64,000 nucleotides of DNA. Origin: Chloroflexota bacterium. Lineage in GTDB: Bacteria; Chloroflexota; Anaerolineae; Anaerolineales; Villigracilaceae. This document shows, one piece after another, positions 1 through 7,809 of this stretch (position 1 is the stretch's first letter; the number at the start of each line of letters is the position of its first letter). The stretch spans positions 124,001-188,000 of the forward strand of contig JACAEM010000031.1 in NCBI GenBank assembly GCA_013388855.1, written 5' to 3'. Position numbers and translations under genes: made by a program. Below the pieces are notes generated by a model. The model was given only the letters and a program-made list of their open reading frames with translations, was not told the DNA's origin and did no database searches.

Positions 1-21
1 TTCCTCATCAATCGTGAGAAT

Positions 22-555
22 TTATTTCCAATTCACAGTGACTTTTAATTTACTGCCCAGTTTCGAATAATAATGCACAAAGCCATGATCGCGTCCGAAT
101 TCATAAACGCGCCGAGTGATGTCAACATCCGCTTTGCAATATTCAGCGACTTTATCCAATTCGCCGTTTCTGAACCATTCCACAGATTTGACACCGTCGG
201 CGGTTTTTGCGGCTCCCAATGTTGCCTTGGCGATGGAATCCAGGCTTAGACGGAAGTTCAAGGTGCGAAAAATATCCTGCAACATGTCGGTTGTACGAAA
301 GGCACGGAAATTCTCGTTCGGCGCGTAGGGTTTCAAAACTTCGTAATCAAAACTGACGATATTGAATCCGATCACACGGTCGGCGGATTTCAACTCGGCG
401 ACCAAAGCCGCCGCGTCTTTTTCCCAGTACACGGCAAAATCATTCCGCTCCGTGGACCAAGTCACGCCGCACGCCAGCAGTAATTTCGATGCATCGCGTC
501 CACCGACCTCTTCAAACAACTTCTGGCTTTCCAGATCAAAATAGACGATGTTCAT
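22..555 (-). CDS. DEDDy-type 3'-5' exonuclease / ribonuclease H-like protein
   Basis: A 177-residue stand-alone protein with the three motifs of the DnaQ/DNA polymerase B exonuclease fold: Exo I as FDLES (Asp7, Glu9), Exo II as NIVSFD (Asp70), and Exo III as YCKAD (Tyr139, Asp143), which is the DEDDy subtype. It resembles the YprB/PolB-like ribonuclease H family and probably degrades DNA or RNA 3' to 5' with two metal ions. No polymerase or helicase domain is attached. It is the last gene of a minus-strand run after the nucleotidyltransferase, 43 bases downstream. The substrate cannot be told from the sequence. Confidence 0.7.
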   Translation of the reverse strand: MNIVYFDLESQKLFEEVGGRDASKLLLACGVTWSTERNDFAVYWEKDAAALVAELKSADRVIGFNIVSFDYEVLKPYAPNENFRAFRTTDMLQDIFRTLNFRLSLDSIAKATLGAAKTADGVKSVEWFRNGELDKVAEYCKADVDITRRVYEFGRDHGFVHYYSKLGSKLKVTVNWK

Positions 556-598
556 GGTGATTTCCGAATACTTCGATAAATTCAGTACAGGTTTTGAG

Positions 599-2275
599 TT
601 ATGACTGTTGATTTTCAGTCAGCCAAACGCGGGCAAATTGAATGGCTTCTTCACGGGTTGCGATTTTTCCCGTTGCCTGTCCTTCACGGATGGCTTCCAG
701 TAGTTGACCGATGATCCGCCCGGGTGACAGGTTGAGTTCCTGCATCAATTCATTGCCGTCCAGCAGGCGCGGCGGGGCGATGGTCTCTTCTCGCTTTTCC
801 CAATAGTTTTCCAATAAGAGGCGGGCAATGTCCAACGCCGCGGCCCAGGTCTCCTGCGTTAATTCATTCCCGCGCGTGCCGCGCAGGTCAGCGAGACCCA
901 GAAGGACAAGGTCTACACCTGCTTCCCCTGCGTCACGAAAGAAGCGATAGATAGCCTGGCGGGAGGGTTCCTTTTTATTGCTTTCCAGCCGGTTTGTAAA
1001 GATGTGAAAACGCATGTGGTGCAGGATAACTTTTTGGATGCGTTCGATTTCATCGTTACTTAGATTGAAGGCGCGACCGCGCTCCGCAGCTGCCTCTGCA
1101 CCGCGAACATCGTGATCGAAAAAACGGATTCGTCCTGCCTCGTCCACGGACCGGGTGGCTGGTTTTTCGACATCATGATACAGCGCGGCGAAAAACAGCG
1201 CCGCACGGACAGAACGGTCCGTGTTGAGGGATTTGGCAAAGTGTGCGGCAATCTGTTCACGATACCGCCCAAGGCGGAGCGTGAGCAGTCCAGTGAACAT
1301 ATCGTTGGTCTCTTCGGCGGAATATCCCACGCGTAAAGCAGAAATGATCCCATCGAGGTGCCCCAATACACTCAAAGTATGTTCCCAGACATCATAAATA
1401 TGAGGTCGCGTCTGTTGCACTCCCTTTAACGCGGATAATTCTGGTAAAAGAAATGGGAAGACCCCCAGCATTTCCAGCGCGCGGACGGATGCATCCGGTT
1501 TGGGTCCTTCCAAGATCTTGAACAACTCGTCGCGTTGACGTTCCGGCGAAATGTTGGGAAGCAGGCGCGCGGCTTCTTTCATCGCTTTGCGGGTTTCGAG
1601 ATCGATTTTGAAACCAAACATCGCGGCCTGCCGGATTGCCCGTAGAATGCGGACCGGATCGTCTGACAAAGAAGTGCTCAAGCAAGCGCGAATGATTTTT
1701 GCGCGCAGGTCGGATACGCCATTCATCGGATCGATGATGGTTTGTTTATGAATGTCGAAGGCGATGGCATTGATGGTGAAGTCGCGGGCGCGCAGGTCTG
1801 CTTCGAGCGTGGTTCCGTTGCGGTAGGCGGCGAAATCCATGAAGGTGCGCGAACCGTTGGGTTCGGTCACAATGACGCGACCGGTGTCGCGTTCTTCGTC
1901 CAGAATCATGAAATCGGCGTCAAGTTTGTTGGCGACACGTCGGGCGTGGGCAATGCCTTTTGCAGGCAGGGCAAAATCAAGGTCCGGCGGGATGCGGTTG
2001 AGAAGCATGTCCCGGACGGCGCCACCGACCAGGTAAACTTCCTGATCGGAAAGCAGTTCGCGGACTTTGTCGACCAGGGGTAAAGGTGAAAAAGGAACGG
2101 GCATGTAAATGATTTCCGGTTTTTCCTTGTGCCGGGTGTTTTGTGCGGCGCGCAGAGCCTGTTCGGGCGTGCCCCCCTGGGCGATGATCCGACCACGGAC
2201 ACGAGCGACCCAGCGTCCGGCGTAGGGAGAGGCAGGTGTTTGCTCGGTTGAGGCGGGTTCTTCGTTGCTGGTCAT
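599..2275 (-). CDS. tRNA nucleotidyltransferase / poly(A) polymerase family protein with HD domain and N-terminal DUF5678-like segment
   Basis: A 558-residue class II nucleotidyltransferase. The head domain shows LVGGAVRD (about residue 80) and the metal-binding DLDFA pair, followed by the RNA-binding region (DPVRILRAIR) and an HD phosphohydrolase domain (YHDVEKPA). Proteins of this build add CCA to tRNA 3' ends or add A residues; which one cannot be decided here. The first 60 residues (AGRWVARVRGRIIAQGG.. then IIYMPVP) look like a DUF5678 module, unusual on this enzyme. The open frame continues upstream to 2620, but that part overlaps hpt and is low-complexity shadow sequence. The ATG at 2275, one base after the hpt stop, is therefore chosen, suggesting translational coupling. 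Confidence 0.85.
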   Translation of the reverse strand: MTSNEEPASTEQTPASPYAGRWVARVRGRIIAQGGTPEQALRAAQNTRHKEKPEIIYMPVPFSPLPLVDKVRELLSDQEVYLVGGAVRDMLLNRIPPDLDFALPAKGIAHARRVANKLDADFMILDEERDTGRVIVTEPNGSRTFMDFAAYRNGTTLEADLRARDFTINAIAFDIHKQTIIDPMNGVSDLRAKIIRACLSTSLSDDPVRILRAIRQAAMFGFKIDLETRKAMKEAARLLPNISPERQRDELFKILEGPKPDASVRALEMLGVFPFLLPELSALKGVQQTRPHIYDVWEHTLSVLGHLDGIISALRVGYSAEETNDMFTGLLTLRLGRYREQIAAHFAKSLNTDRSVRAALFFAALYHDVEKPATRSVDEAGRIRFFDHDVRGAEAAAERGRAFNLSNDEIERIQKVILHHMRFHIFTNRLESNKKEPSRQAIYRFFRDAGEAGVDLVLLGLADLRGTRGNELTQETWAAALDIARLLLENYWEKREETIAPPRLLDGNELMQELNLSPGRIIGQLLEAIREGQATGKIATREEAIQFARVWLTENQQS

Positions 2276-2276
2276 G

Positions 2277-2834
2277 TCATGCGGGCGGTTTATACTTGTC
2301 CAGATCGACGACGCCGACAAAGGGTAGATTGCGATAATACTCGTCGAGGTCGAGCCCAAAGCCAAAGACGAATTTGTTCGGGATATCGAAGCCGCGATAA
2401 TGGATGGGGACGACCGCTTCGCGTCGCTCGGCTTTATCGAGCAGGGCGCAGACCTTGAGGCTGCGCGGCTGACGGAGTTGCAGCATTTCGAGAACCGATG
2501 CAATGGTATGCCCGCTGTCGACAATGTCTTCGACGAGAAGCACGTCCTTGTCACGGATGTCCATTTGCAAGTCCATTGCCACGCGGACGGTACCGCTCGA
2601 TTCGCGCTTGCCGACGCCATAGGAGGAAACCGCCATGAAATCCATCATGTGAGGAGCGGTGATGGCGCGGCTTAACTCGACCATAAATGGAACGCCGCCG
2701 CGCAGGATGCAGATGAGCAGAAGGTTGCCATCCGGATAATCTGCGCTGATCTCCGCCCCCAATTCCTTGATGCGCTCATTGAGGGTCTTTTCATCGATCA
2801 ATATTTCAGCAAGAAATTCGTTGTAATCCTGCAT
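2277..2834 (-). CDS. hpt: Hypoxanthine phosphoribosyltransferase
   Basis: A 185-residue type I phosphoribosyltransferase of purine salvage, converting hypoxanthine or guanine plus PRPP to IMP or GMP in the cytoplasm. The PRPP-binding loop VLLVEDIVDSGHT lies near residue 100, and the ILRGGVPF loop near residue 47 is typical of HPRT. Length matches bacterial Hpt (about 180). The start is supported by GAGGAAGA just upstream of the ATG. It follows thymidine kinase by 39 bases and its TGA is one base before the next start, so the three genes look like one nucleotide and RNA metabolism transcript. Confidence 0.93.
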   Translation of the reverse strand: MQDYNEFLAEILIDEKTLNERIKELGAEISADYPDGNLLLICILRGGVPFMVELSRAITAPHMMDFMAVSSYGVGKRESSGTVRVAMDLQMDIRDKDVLLVEDIVDSGHTIASVLEMLQLRQPRSLKVCALLDKAERREAVVPIHYRGFDIPNKFVFGFGLDLDEYYRNLPFVGVVDLDKYKPPA

Positions 2835-2873
2835 TCTTCCTCATTCAAAAAACTGTCGCCGTACTTCGCCGTG

Positions 2874-3443
2874 CTAGCGCGGGACCTCGTGATGGGCACG
2901 GCAGCGTGCCTCGTACAATTCTGATGCGCCAACGATGACCACGGGATCATCATACCTGGCGGGTTCGCCGTTGACAAGCCTCTGTGTACGGGAGGCTTCG
3001 TTGCCGCAAACCATGCAGATGGCATGGAGTTTGTCCACGGACTCCGCGATGGACATCAAGACCGGCATGGGACCGAACGGCTCACCGCGAAAATCCATGT
3101 CGAGCCCGGCGGCGATGACTCGAATTCCGCGCGCTGCCAATGCCTGCGCCACGTTGACAATGTCGGGATCAAAAAACTGCGCCTCGTCGATGCCGACGAC
3201 AGTTGTATCTTTTTCGACACGCGACAGAATATCGGTGGATTTTTCCACGGGAATGGCGTCATACTTGGCGCCTGCATGGGAGGTGACTTTTTCCACGGCA
3301 TAGCGGACATCGATTGCCGGCTTGAAAACCTGTACTTTCTGTCTGGCAATGGTGGCTCGTACCAGGCGGCGGATCAATTCATCCGTTTTGCCGCTGAACA
3401 TCGAACCGCAAACTACTTCAATGAGACCATGTGTGTGGCGCAT
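2874..3443 (-). CDS. tdk: Thymidine kinase (type II)
   Basis: A 189-residue cytoplasmic kinase that phosphorylates thymidine (and deoxyuridine) for salvage. The N-terminal P-loop GSMFSGKT (about 13-20), the Walker B-like GIDEAQFF and a lasso zinc site (CMVC..., CRAHH near the C terminus) are all present, which defines the type II, TK1-like family. Start ATG is preceded by GGCAGGAGA. It is followed closely by hpt, the second salvage gene. A terminator at 3515-3554 separates it from the ribosomal protein operon upstream, so it may have its own promoter or rely on read-through. Confidence 0.93.
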   Translation of the reverse strand: MRHTHGLIEVVCGSMFSGKTDELIRRLVRATIARQKVQVFKPAIDVRYAVEKVTSHAGAKYDAIPVEKSTDILSRVEKDTTVVGIDEAQFFDPDIVNVAQALAARGIRVIAAGLDMDFRGEPFGPMPVLMSIAESVDKLHAICMVCGNEASRTQRLVNGEPARYDDPVVIVGASELYEARCRAHHEVPR

Positions 3444-3514
3444 ACATTCTCCTGCCCCTCGATTTTCTCTCCTGCCTAGAAGAAAATGGGGGAGACGTCA
3501 CGCAGTGACAGAGG

Positions 3515-3554
3515 GGATAAAAATAACGGGCACGGCGCTGAACGCCATGCCCGT
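3515..3554 (-). terminator. Rho-independent terminator after the L21-L27-L31 operon
   Basis: A strong hairpin with arms ACGGGCATGGCG / CGCCGTGCCCGT (one mismatch; loop TTCAG on the minus strand) is followed on the minus strand by TATTTTTATC. It begins 37 bases after the stop of the L31-like gene. Confidence 0.8.
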
Positions 3555-3590
3555 AAGTTTACCTGAGATTATCTATTCTGCAAGTGATGA

Positions 3591-4058
3591 CTACGCTGCG
3601 GCTTCGGGGAGTTCATAGCCGAGCGAGCGCAGTTTCTTCTTGGCGGCAGTCAGGGATGCCTGACCAAATCCCTGGATTGCCAGCACTGCTTCATTGCCGC
3701 CGCTGAGTCTCTCGATGAACTGGCCAACATTCTCGATGCCAGCCTTCTTGAGGGCATCCAACGCGCGAGCAGGCAAACCCAGGTCCGCGATGGGGCGCTC
3801 GGGTGAACCCTTGAGTTCTTCCTTTGCCTTCTGCTGTTCGACATAGGTCTGGCGCACAGACAACTTCTTGTAAAAGCGATCCACCTGACCTTCGATGTCA
3901 AGGATGCGAGCGGATTCACCGGTAAAGAACGGATGGCAATTGGAGCAAATGTCCACGCGCAATTCCTTCTTGGTCGAGCCGGTCGTCCACGTGCGGCCAC
4001 AGGAGGCGCAGGTCACCTTCGCATCGGTGTAATAAGTGGGGTGAATATCGGCCTTCAT
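3591..4058 (-). CDS. rpmE: Ribosomal protein L31 fused to an RNA polymerase alpha-CTD-like domain
   Basis: The first ~75 residues are bL31 with its zinc-binding cysteines (C17, C20, C38, C41; CASC and CSNC) and the FFTG motif. The family is normally 65-80 residues, but this protein has 155. After a charged helix, residues 88-150 (PIADLGLPARALDALKKAGI..., then GFGQASLTAAKKKLRSLGY) closely resemble the helix-hairpin-helix fold of the RNA polymerase alpha C-terminal domain (PIEELDLSVRS... NFGKKSLEEI in typical RpoA). The start MKADIHP is the usual L31 N terminus; a longer frame begins at 4085 but overlaps rpmA, whose stop is at 4060. Third gene of the L21-L27-L31 operon, ending at a terminator. 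The tail's function is unknown. Confidence 0.85.
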   Translation of the reverse strand: MKADIHPTYYTDAKVTCASCGRTWTTGSTKKELRVDICSNCHPFFTGESARILDIEGQVDRFYKKLSVRQTYVEQQKAKEELKGSPERPIADLGLPARALDALKKAGIENVGQFIERLSGGNEAVLAIQGFGQASLTAAKKKLRSLGYELPEAAA

Positions 4059-4059
4059 G

Positions 4060-4323
4060 CTAGCCTTCCACCTGCTGCGGAACAATGTTCACACGCTTCT
4101 GACCGCGCACGATGTCGAACATCACCACGCCGTCGGCAGTCGCGAACAGGGTGTCGTCTTTGCCTGCTTTCACATTCAACCCCGGTTTGATCTTCGTGCC
4201 ATGCTGGCGAACAAGGATGTTGCCGGAAAGCACGAACTGACCAGCATAACGCTTGACGCCCAAGCGCTGGGAATTGGAATCCCGTCCATTGCGGCTGGAG
4301 CCGCCGCCTTTTTTATGTGCCAT
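4060..4323 (-). CDS. rpmA: 50S ribosomal protein L27
   Basis: An 87-residue bL27 starting [16 protein letters not shown], the conserved N-terminal tail that reaches the peptidyl transferase centre. There is no N-terminal cleavage extension of the Firmicutes kind, in keeping with the absence of a Prp protease gene between rplU and rpmA. It lies 14 bases after rplU and one base before the L31 gene. Confidence 0.96.
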   Translation of the reverse strand: MAHKKGGGSSRNGRDSNSQRLGVKRYAGQFVLSGNILVRQHGTKIKPGLNVKAGKDDTLFATADGVVMFDIVRGQKRVNIVPQQVEG

Positions 4324-4337
4324 TTCTACCTCACACT

Positions 4338-4844
4338 CTACTTGCTCGACTTTTTCCCTTTTGGGGACGATTTTGTCGAGGACTTCTTTTCCGTGGATTT
4401 GGCGGTCGTTTCTTTCTTCGCCGAAGCCTGTTTCTTCGTCTTGGGCGCTTCCTCAGCCTCTTCCTTTACTTCCACAACCGCTTCCGCTTTCATCTTCGGT
4501 TCGGGCTTTTCGACCTTTCGTTCTTCACCGGGCTTGCCGATGAAATCGACCATTAACAGGGTGTACTGTTGACGATGACCGCCGCGCACCCGAATGCGCT
4601 TCTTAGGGCGATATTTAAATCGGTCGATCTTGGGTCCCTTGATGTGGTCCACCACCGTGACCTTGACTTCGATGCCGTCCACAGTGGGCGTTCCGACCAT
4701 GACCTCGTCGCCATCCGCCATCAGCAGGACGCGTTCGATGTCGAACTGTTTACCCGCTTCCACGGGCAGGCGATCCACTTCGATGGTTCGCCCTTCGACG
4801 GCACGGTATTGCTTGCCGCCGCTTTCAACGATAGCAAATCTCAT
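4338..4844 (-). CDS. rplU: 50S ribosomal protein L21 with long lysine/glutamate-rich tail
   Basis: Residues 1-103 are bL21 ([15 protein letters not shown] at the start; GHRQQYT and VDFIGKPG at the end), a primary 23S rRNA-binding protein. The family is usually about 103 residues; here 168, the rest being a disordered Lys/Glu/Ala/Ser tail (for example [14 protein letters not shown]). Such tails are seen on some ribosomal proteins and probably extend over the ribosome surface. First gene of the operon, with a leader of about 120 bases behind a consensus promoter at 4972-5000. Confidence 0.94.
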   Translation of the reverse strand: MRFAIVESGGKQYRAVEGRTIEVDRLPVEAGKQFDIERVLLMADGDEVMVGTPTVDGIEVKVTVVDHIKGPKIDRFKYRPKKRIRVRGGHRQQYTLLMVDFIGKPGEERKVEKPEPKMKAEAVVEVKEEAEEAPKTKKQASAKKETTAKSTEKKSSTKSSPKGKKSSK

Positions 4845-4930
4845 TTTTATCTCCAGTCATCACTTCGCCGTGTGCCTGCGGAGTTCCTGCACTCGTCGCC
4901 TGCGAACGGGGAAGCTGGGGTTACATGGAA

Positions 4931-4960
4931 CTGCCTCAGCGATTCTTGCTGCTGAGGCAG
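4931..4960 (-). promoter_or_regulatory. Leader hairpin in the rplU 5' untranslated region
   Basis: A perfect 10-base inverted repeat (CTGCCTCAGC / GCTGAGGCAG, 10-base loop) starts about five bases after the predicted transcription start and lies ~90 bases before the L21 start codon. A ribosomal-protein leader that senses free L21 would sit here; this role is inferred, not shown. Confidence 0.4.
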
Positions 4961-4971
4961 AAGCGGACGGT

Positions 4972-5000
4972 ATTATACATGCGGGGTGGGGATGTGTCAA
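4972..5000 (-). promoter_or_regulatory. Consensus sigma-70 promoter for the rplU operon
   Basis: On the minus strand TTGACA (5000-4995), a 17-base spacer and TATAAT (4977-4972): a perfect match to the vegetative consensus, predicting a start near 4965. Confidence 0.85.
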
Positions 5001-5060
5001 CGGCGCGACAGCGGCTTGTTAAGAGGAAACAAGCCCACCCTGAGGAGGATGCGCAGCGCT

Positions 5061-5528
5061 CTATTTGGGCAGAATGGCAGTCAGGGTGCGGGTCACGTTT
5101 TGCAGTTCGCCGGCGTGTCCCTTGATCCGGTTCACATCGCCGGTCCTTAAACCGGTCTGCACGTCCGTGATTGTTCTGGCCGTCTGATCCTTGCTATCGA
5201 TGATCTTTTGCGTGATGCTTTCGAGGTTGATCAACATTTCGAGAATATTCTTTGGGATGATGGGCAGGCCTTTGGCAATGGGGAGCAGCCCATCGAGGAT
5301 GTTGTTGGCGATGCCCGCATATTTCACCGTGAGCGTATGCAACGTGCCGATGGATGTGGTGAGTTCGAGCGCGATCTCCTGAATGGAATCGATCATGGAT
5401 TTGTGTTCATTGATCATTTTTGTAATGTCGTTCAGGGAGTCGGTCAGCTTATCGGAAAACTTTACAACACTGGCAGGTTTTGAAACAGCAACTCCGGCTT
5501 TGGCTGTGGGTCTGAGCGGGGTGGGCAT
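5061..5528 (-). CDS. Hypothetical helical protein
   Basis: A 155-residue protein of no family I recognise. After a ~25-residue flexible N terminus it is almost entirely amphipathic helix with heptad-like spacing of Ile/Leu (for example NDITKMINEHKSMIDSIQEI and TRTITDV-type stretches), so it may form coiled coils or a helical bundle. There is no signal peptide or clear membrane segment. CAGGAGAATCCC precedes the ATG. It is divergent from the helicase at 5631 and ends before the rplU promoter, so it is probably a single-gene unit. Confidence 0.6.
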   Translation of the reverse strand: MPTPLRPTAKAGVAVSKPASVVKFSDKLTDSLNDITKMINEHKSMIDSIQEIALELTTSIGTLHTLTVKYAGIANNILDGLLPIAKGLPIIPKNILEMLINLESITQKIIDSKDQTARTITDVQTGLRTGDVNRIKGHAGELQNVTRTLTAILPK

Positions 5529-5595
5529 GGGATTCTCCTGTAGAAAGATTTTTGGTAAATATACTTGAGTTTGGGCGTGGATTCAACCGGATATA

Positions 5596-5624
5596 TTGAC
5601 AAACATCTGCGAGTACTGTACCCT
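5596..5624 (+). promoter_or_regulatory. Putative promoter placing a leaderless start at 5631
   Basis: TTGACA at 5596-5601, a 17-base spacer, and a weak -10 TACCCT at 5619-5624. The A of the ATG is seven bases after the -10, with no room for a ribosome binding site, as in a leaderless mRNA. Confidence 0.35.
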
Positions 5625-5630
5625 CGCTTC

Positions 5631-7748
5631 ATGTCCGACCCTTTCCCTTCGCTCGGAAAACTCCTCAGCCTGCCTCAGCGTCAGGCGATCGAATCTCCCC
5701 TCGACGTGAAACTCTTTGTCTCTGGTCCGGCTGGGACGGGGAAAACCACCGCGGGTGTCGAGCGGATGCGATACCTGCTCGCACAGGGCATACCTGGTGA
5801 ATCGATCCTGATGCTCACCCCGCAACGGTCCTTGCAGGAGCCATATCTTGACCTGCTCTATAGCCCCGAGCGGAGCGCCGGTGGAGAGGTAACTCCTGCC
5901 ACAATCGGTGGTCTCGCAAGGCGCATGTGCGATTTATTCTGGCCGCTCGCCGCCGAAGATGCAGGGTTTGCCCATCCTGACCGACCGCCTGTGTTCCTCA
6001 CGCTTGAAACCGCGCAATATTATATGGCGCATTTGGTTCGTCCACTGCTGGATGAAGGTTATTTCGAATCAGTTACGATCGACCGCAATCGTTTGTATTC
6101 CCAGATCATTGATAACCTGAACAAAGCCGCGGTGATTGGCTTCCCGCACACGGAGATTGGCTCACGATTGGATTCCGCTTATCACGGTGATCCCGCGCAG
6201 AGACGTGTCTATGCCGATGCTCAGCATTGTGCAAACTTATTCAGACAATATTGTCTCGACCACAATCTGTTGGATTTTTCTTTGCAATTGGAAATTTTTG
6301 CAAATGTATTGTGGAAACAGGATATTGTTCGGAACTACCTCATCAGAAATTATCGTCATCTGATTTATGACAATGTCGAAGAGGATGGTCCGCGCGCACA
6401 TGATATTTTGCGCGACTGGCTGCCAAGTTTTGATTCTGCCTTGCTGATTTATGATGAATACGCCGGTTTCCGTTACTTCCTCGGCGCAGATATTCAAACC
6501 GGTTGGGCGCTACGCGAGCTGTGTGATGAGCAGATTCAATTGCAAGAAAGTTTTGTAATGTCGGGGAATGTGGCGGGATTAAGTGATGGGTTGATCGAAG
6601 CAATTCTCCCCACCTTTGAAGGAAAGGTGAAAGAGGAAAGGGGGAACTCATCGGCTCTTGCGATCATTCAGTCACATTTCTACCCCGAACTTCTCGACTC
6701 CGTGGTAGCCGAGGTCAATGCTCTACTCTCTGATTCTCTGCTCCCTCCCTCACAAGTTGTCATCCTCACCCCTTACCTCTCGGATGCTCTGCGTTTTTCC
6801 ATCACTCATCGACTCGAAGCGAAAAATATTCCCTGGCGTTCGCATAGACCATCCCGGTCGTTGCGCGATGAGCCTGCCTCTCACGCGTTGACCACACTCG
6901 CTGCGCTGACACATCCGCATTGGAGCGTCCACCCGCCGAAGTTCGACGTGGCGTACGCGCTGATGCAATCCATTGACGGGCTGGATCTCGTTCGTGCACA
7001 ATTGTTGACCGAGATTGTCTATCGACAGCGCGATCTTGAGTTGTCCCCCTTCGAGAATATCAAAGCAGATATGCAGGAACGCATCACGTTTAGTGTTGGG
7101 AATCGGTATTCGCTGCTTCGGGAATGGCTGTTGAATTATCGTGAAAGCGATCCACTGCCTCTCGACCACTTCCTGCGAAAAATTTTCGGAGAGGTATTGT
7201 CCCAGCTGGGTTTCGGGTACCATCGTAACTTTGACTCGGTGCGTGTGGCGGCAAGCCTGGTCGAATCGGTTAAAAAATTCCGCCAGTCGCTGGAATCAAC
7301 CTTATCAGTCGGATTGTCCGATCCCCGGTTCCCCAATCTGGGACAGGAATACATCCAAATGCTTCAGGATGGTGTCATCGCCGCGTCGTATCTGGAGGGA
7401 TGGCAGGCAGAGGAGAAAGATGCGGTTTTGGTCGCACCGGCCCACACGTTTCTGATGATGAACCGCCCTGTAACCGTCCAATTCTGGCTCGATGCCGGTT
7501 CGAGCGGGTGGTATGAGCGTTTATCCCAGCCGTTGACTCACCCATATGTATTAAGCCGCGAATGGGAACCGGGTCGAATTTGGAGCGATGCGGACGATGT
7601 CCGATATGGCAAGGAGGCGCTGGCGCGGCTGATTTCAGGTCTTTTGCATCGCTGCCGCGAACGGCTTTATCTCTGTCTCTCCGAATTGGGCGAAAGCGGA
7701 TTCGAACAGCGTGGCGAGTTATTGCGCGCATTCCAAAAGGTTTTATAG
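5631..7748 (+). CDS. UvrD/AddB-like P-loop helicase or nuclease subunit (degenerate)
   Basis: A 705-residue protein with a clear Walker A motif (GPAGTGKT, residues 32-39) after a Q-motif-like region (LSLPQRQAIE) and a weak Walker B-like YDNVEEDG near residue 244, in the position of the UvrD DEFQD. The C terminus (LLHRCRERLYLCLSELGE) aligns with motif VI of UvrD helicases (ALTRAKRRLYL), but the usual Thr-Arg-Ala is changed. It looks like a diverged superfamily 1 helicase, comparable to AddB-type subunits; no iron-sulfur or nuclease motif is seen. An in-frame extension to 5565 is rejected because the promoter lies inside it. A full UvrD helicase is encoded 2 kb downstream. Confidence 0.65.
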   Translation: MSDPFPSLGKLLSLPQRQAIESPLDVKLFVSGPAGTGKTTAGVERMRYLLAQGIPGESILMLTPQRSLQEPYLDLLYSPERSAGGEVTPATIGGLARRMCDLFWPLAAEDAGFAHPDRPPVFLTLETAQYYMAHLVRPLLDEGYFESVTIDRNRLYSQIIDNLNKAAVIGFPHTEIGSRLDSAYHGDPAQRRVYADAQHCANLFRQYCLDHNLLDFSLQLEIFANVLWKQDIVRNYLIRNYRHLIYDNVEEDGPRAHDILRDWLPSFDSALLIYDEYAGFRYFLGADIQTGWALRELCDEQIQLQESFVMSGNVAGLSDGLIEAILPTFEGKVKEERGNSSALAIIQSHFYPELLDSVVAEVNALLSDSLLPPSQVVILTPYLSDALRFSITHRLEAKNIPWRSHRPSRSLRDEPASHALTTLAALTHPHWSVHPPKFDVAYALMQSIDGLDLVRAQLLTEIVYRQRDLELSPFENIKADMQERITFSVGNRYSLLREWLLNYRESDPLPLDHFLRKIFGEVLSQLGFGYHRNFDSVRVAASLVESVKKFRQSLESTLSVGLSDPRFPNLGQEYIQMLQDGVIAASYLEGWQAEEKDAVLVAPAHTFLMMNRPVTVQFWLDAGSSGWYERLSQPLTHPYVLSREWEPGRIWSDADDVRYGKEALARLISGLLHRCRERLYLCLSELGESGFEQRGELLRAFQKVL

Positions 7749-7809
7749 TTGGCAGACGGGAACTTGTGGGGGAGAAAATTCGTTAAGGGCAATATTGAAA
7801 GGATCGGTC

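Noticed and set aside
2276-2620. Upstream extension of the nucleotidyltransferase frame
   Set aside because: Overlaps hpt fully and translates to Ser/Arg-rich shadow; the ATG at 2275 directly follows the hpt stop.
6606-6650. Possible further palindromic-repeat insertion in the first helicase
   Set aside because: CTCCCCACCTTTGAAGGAAAGG is only weakly palindromic and lacks the GGGTGAGGG end; may be chance.
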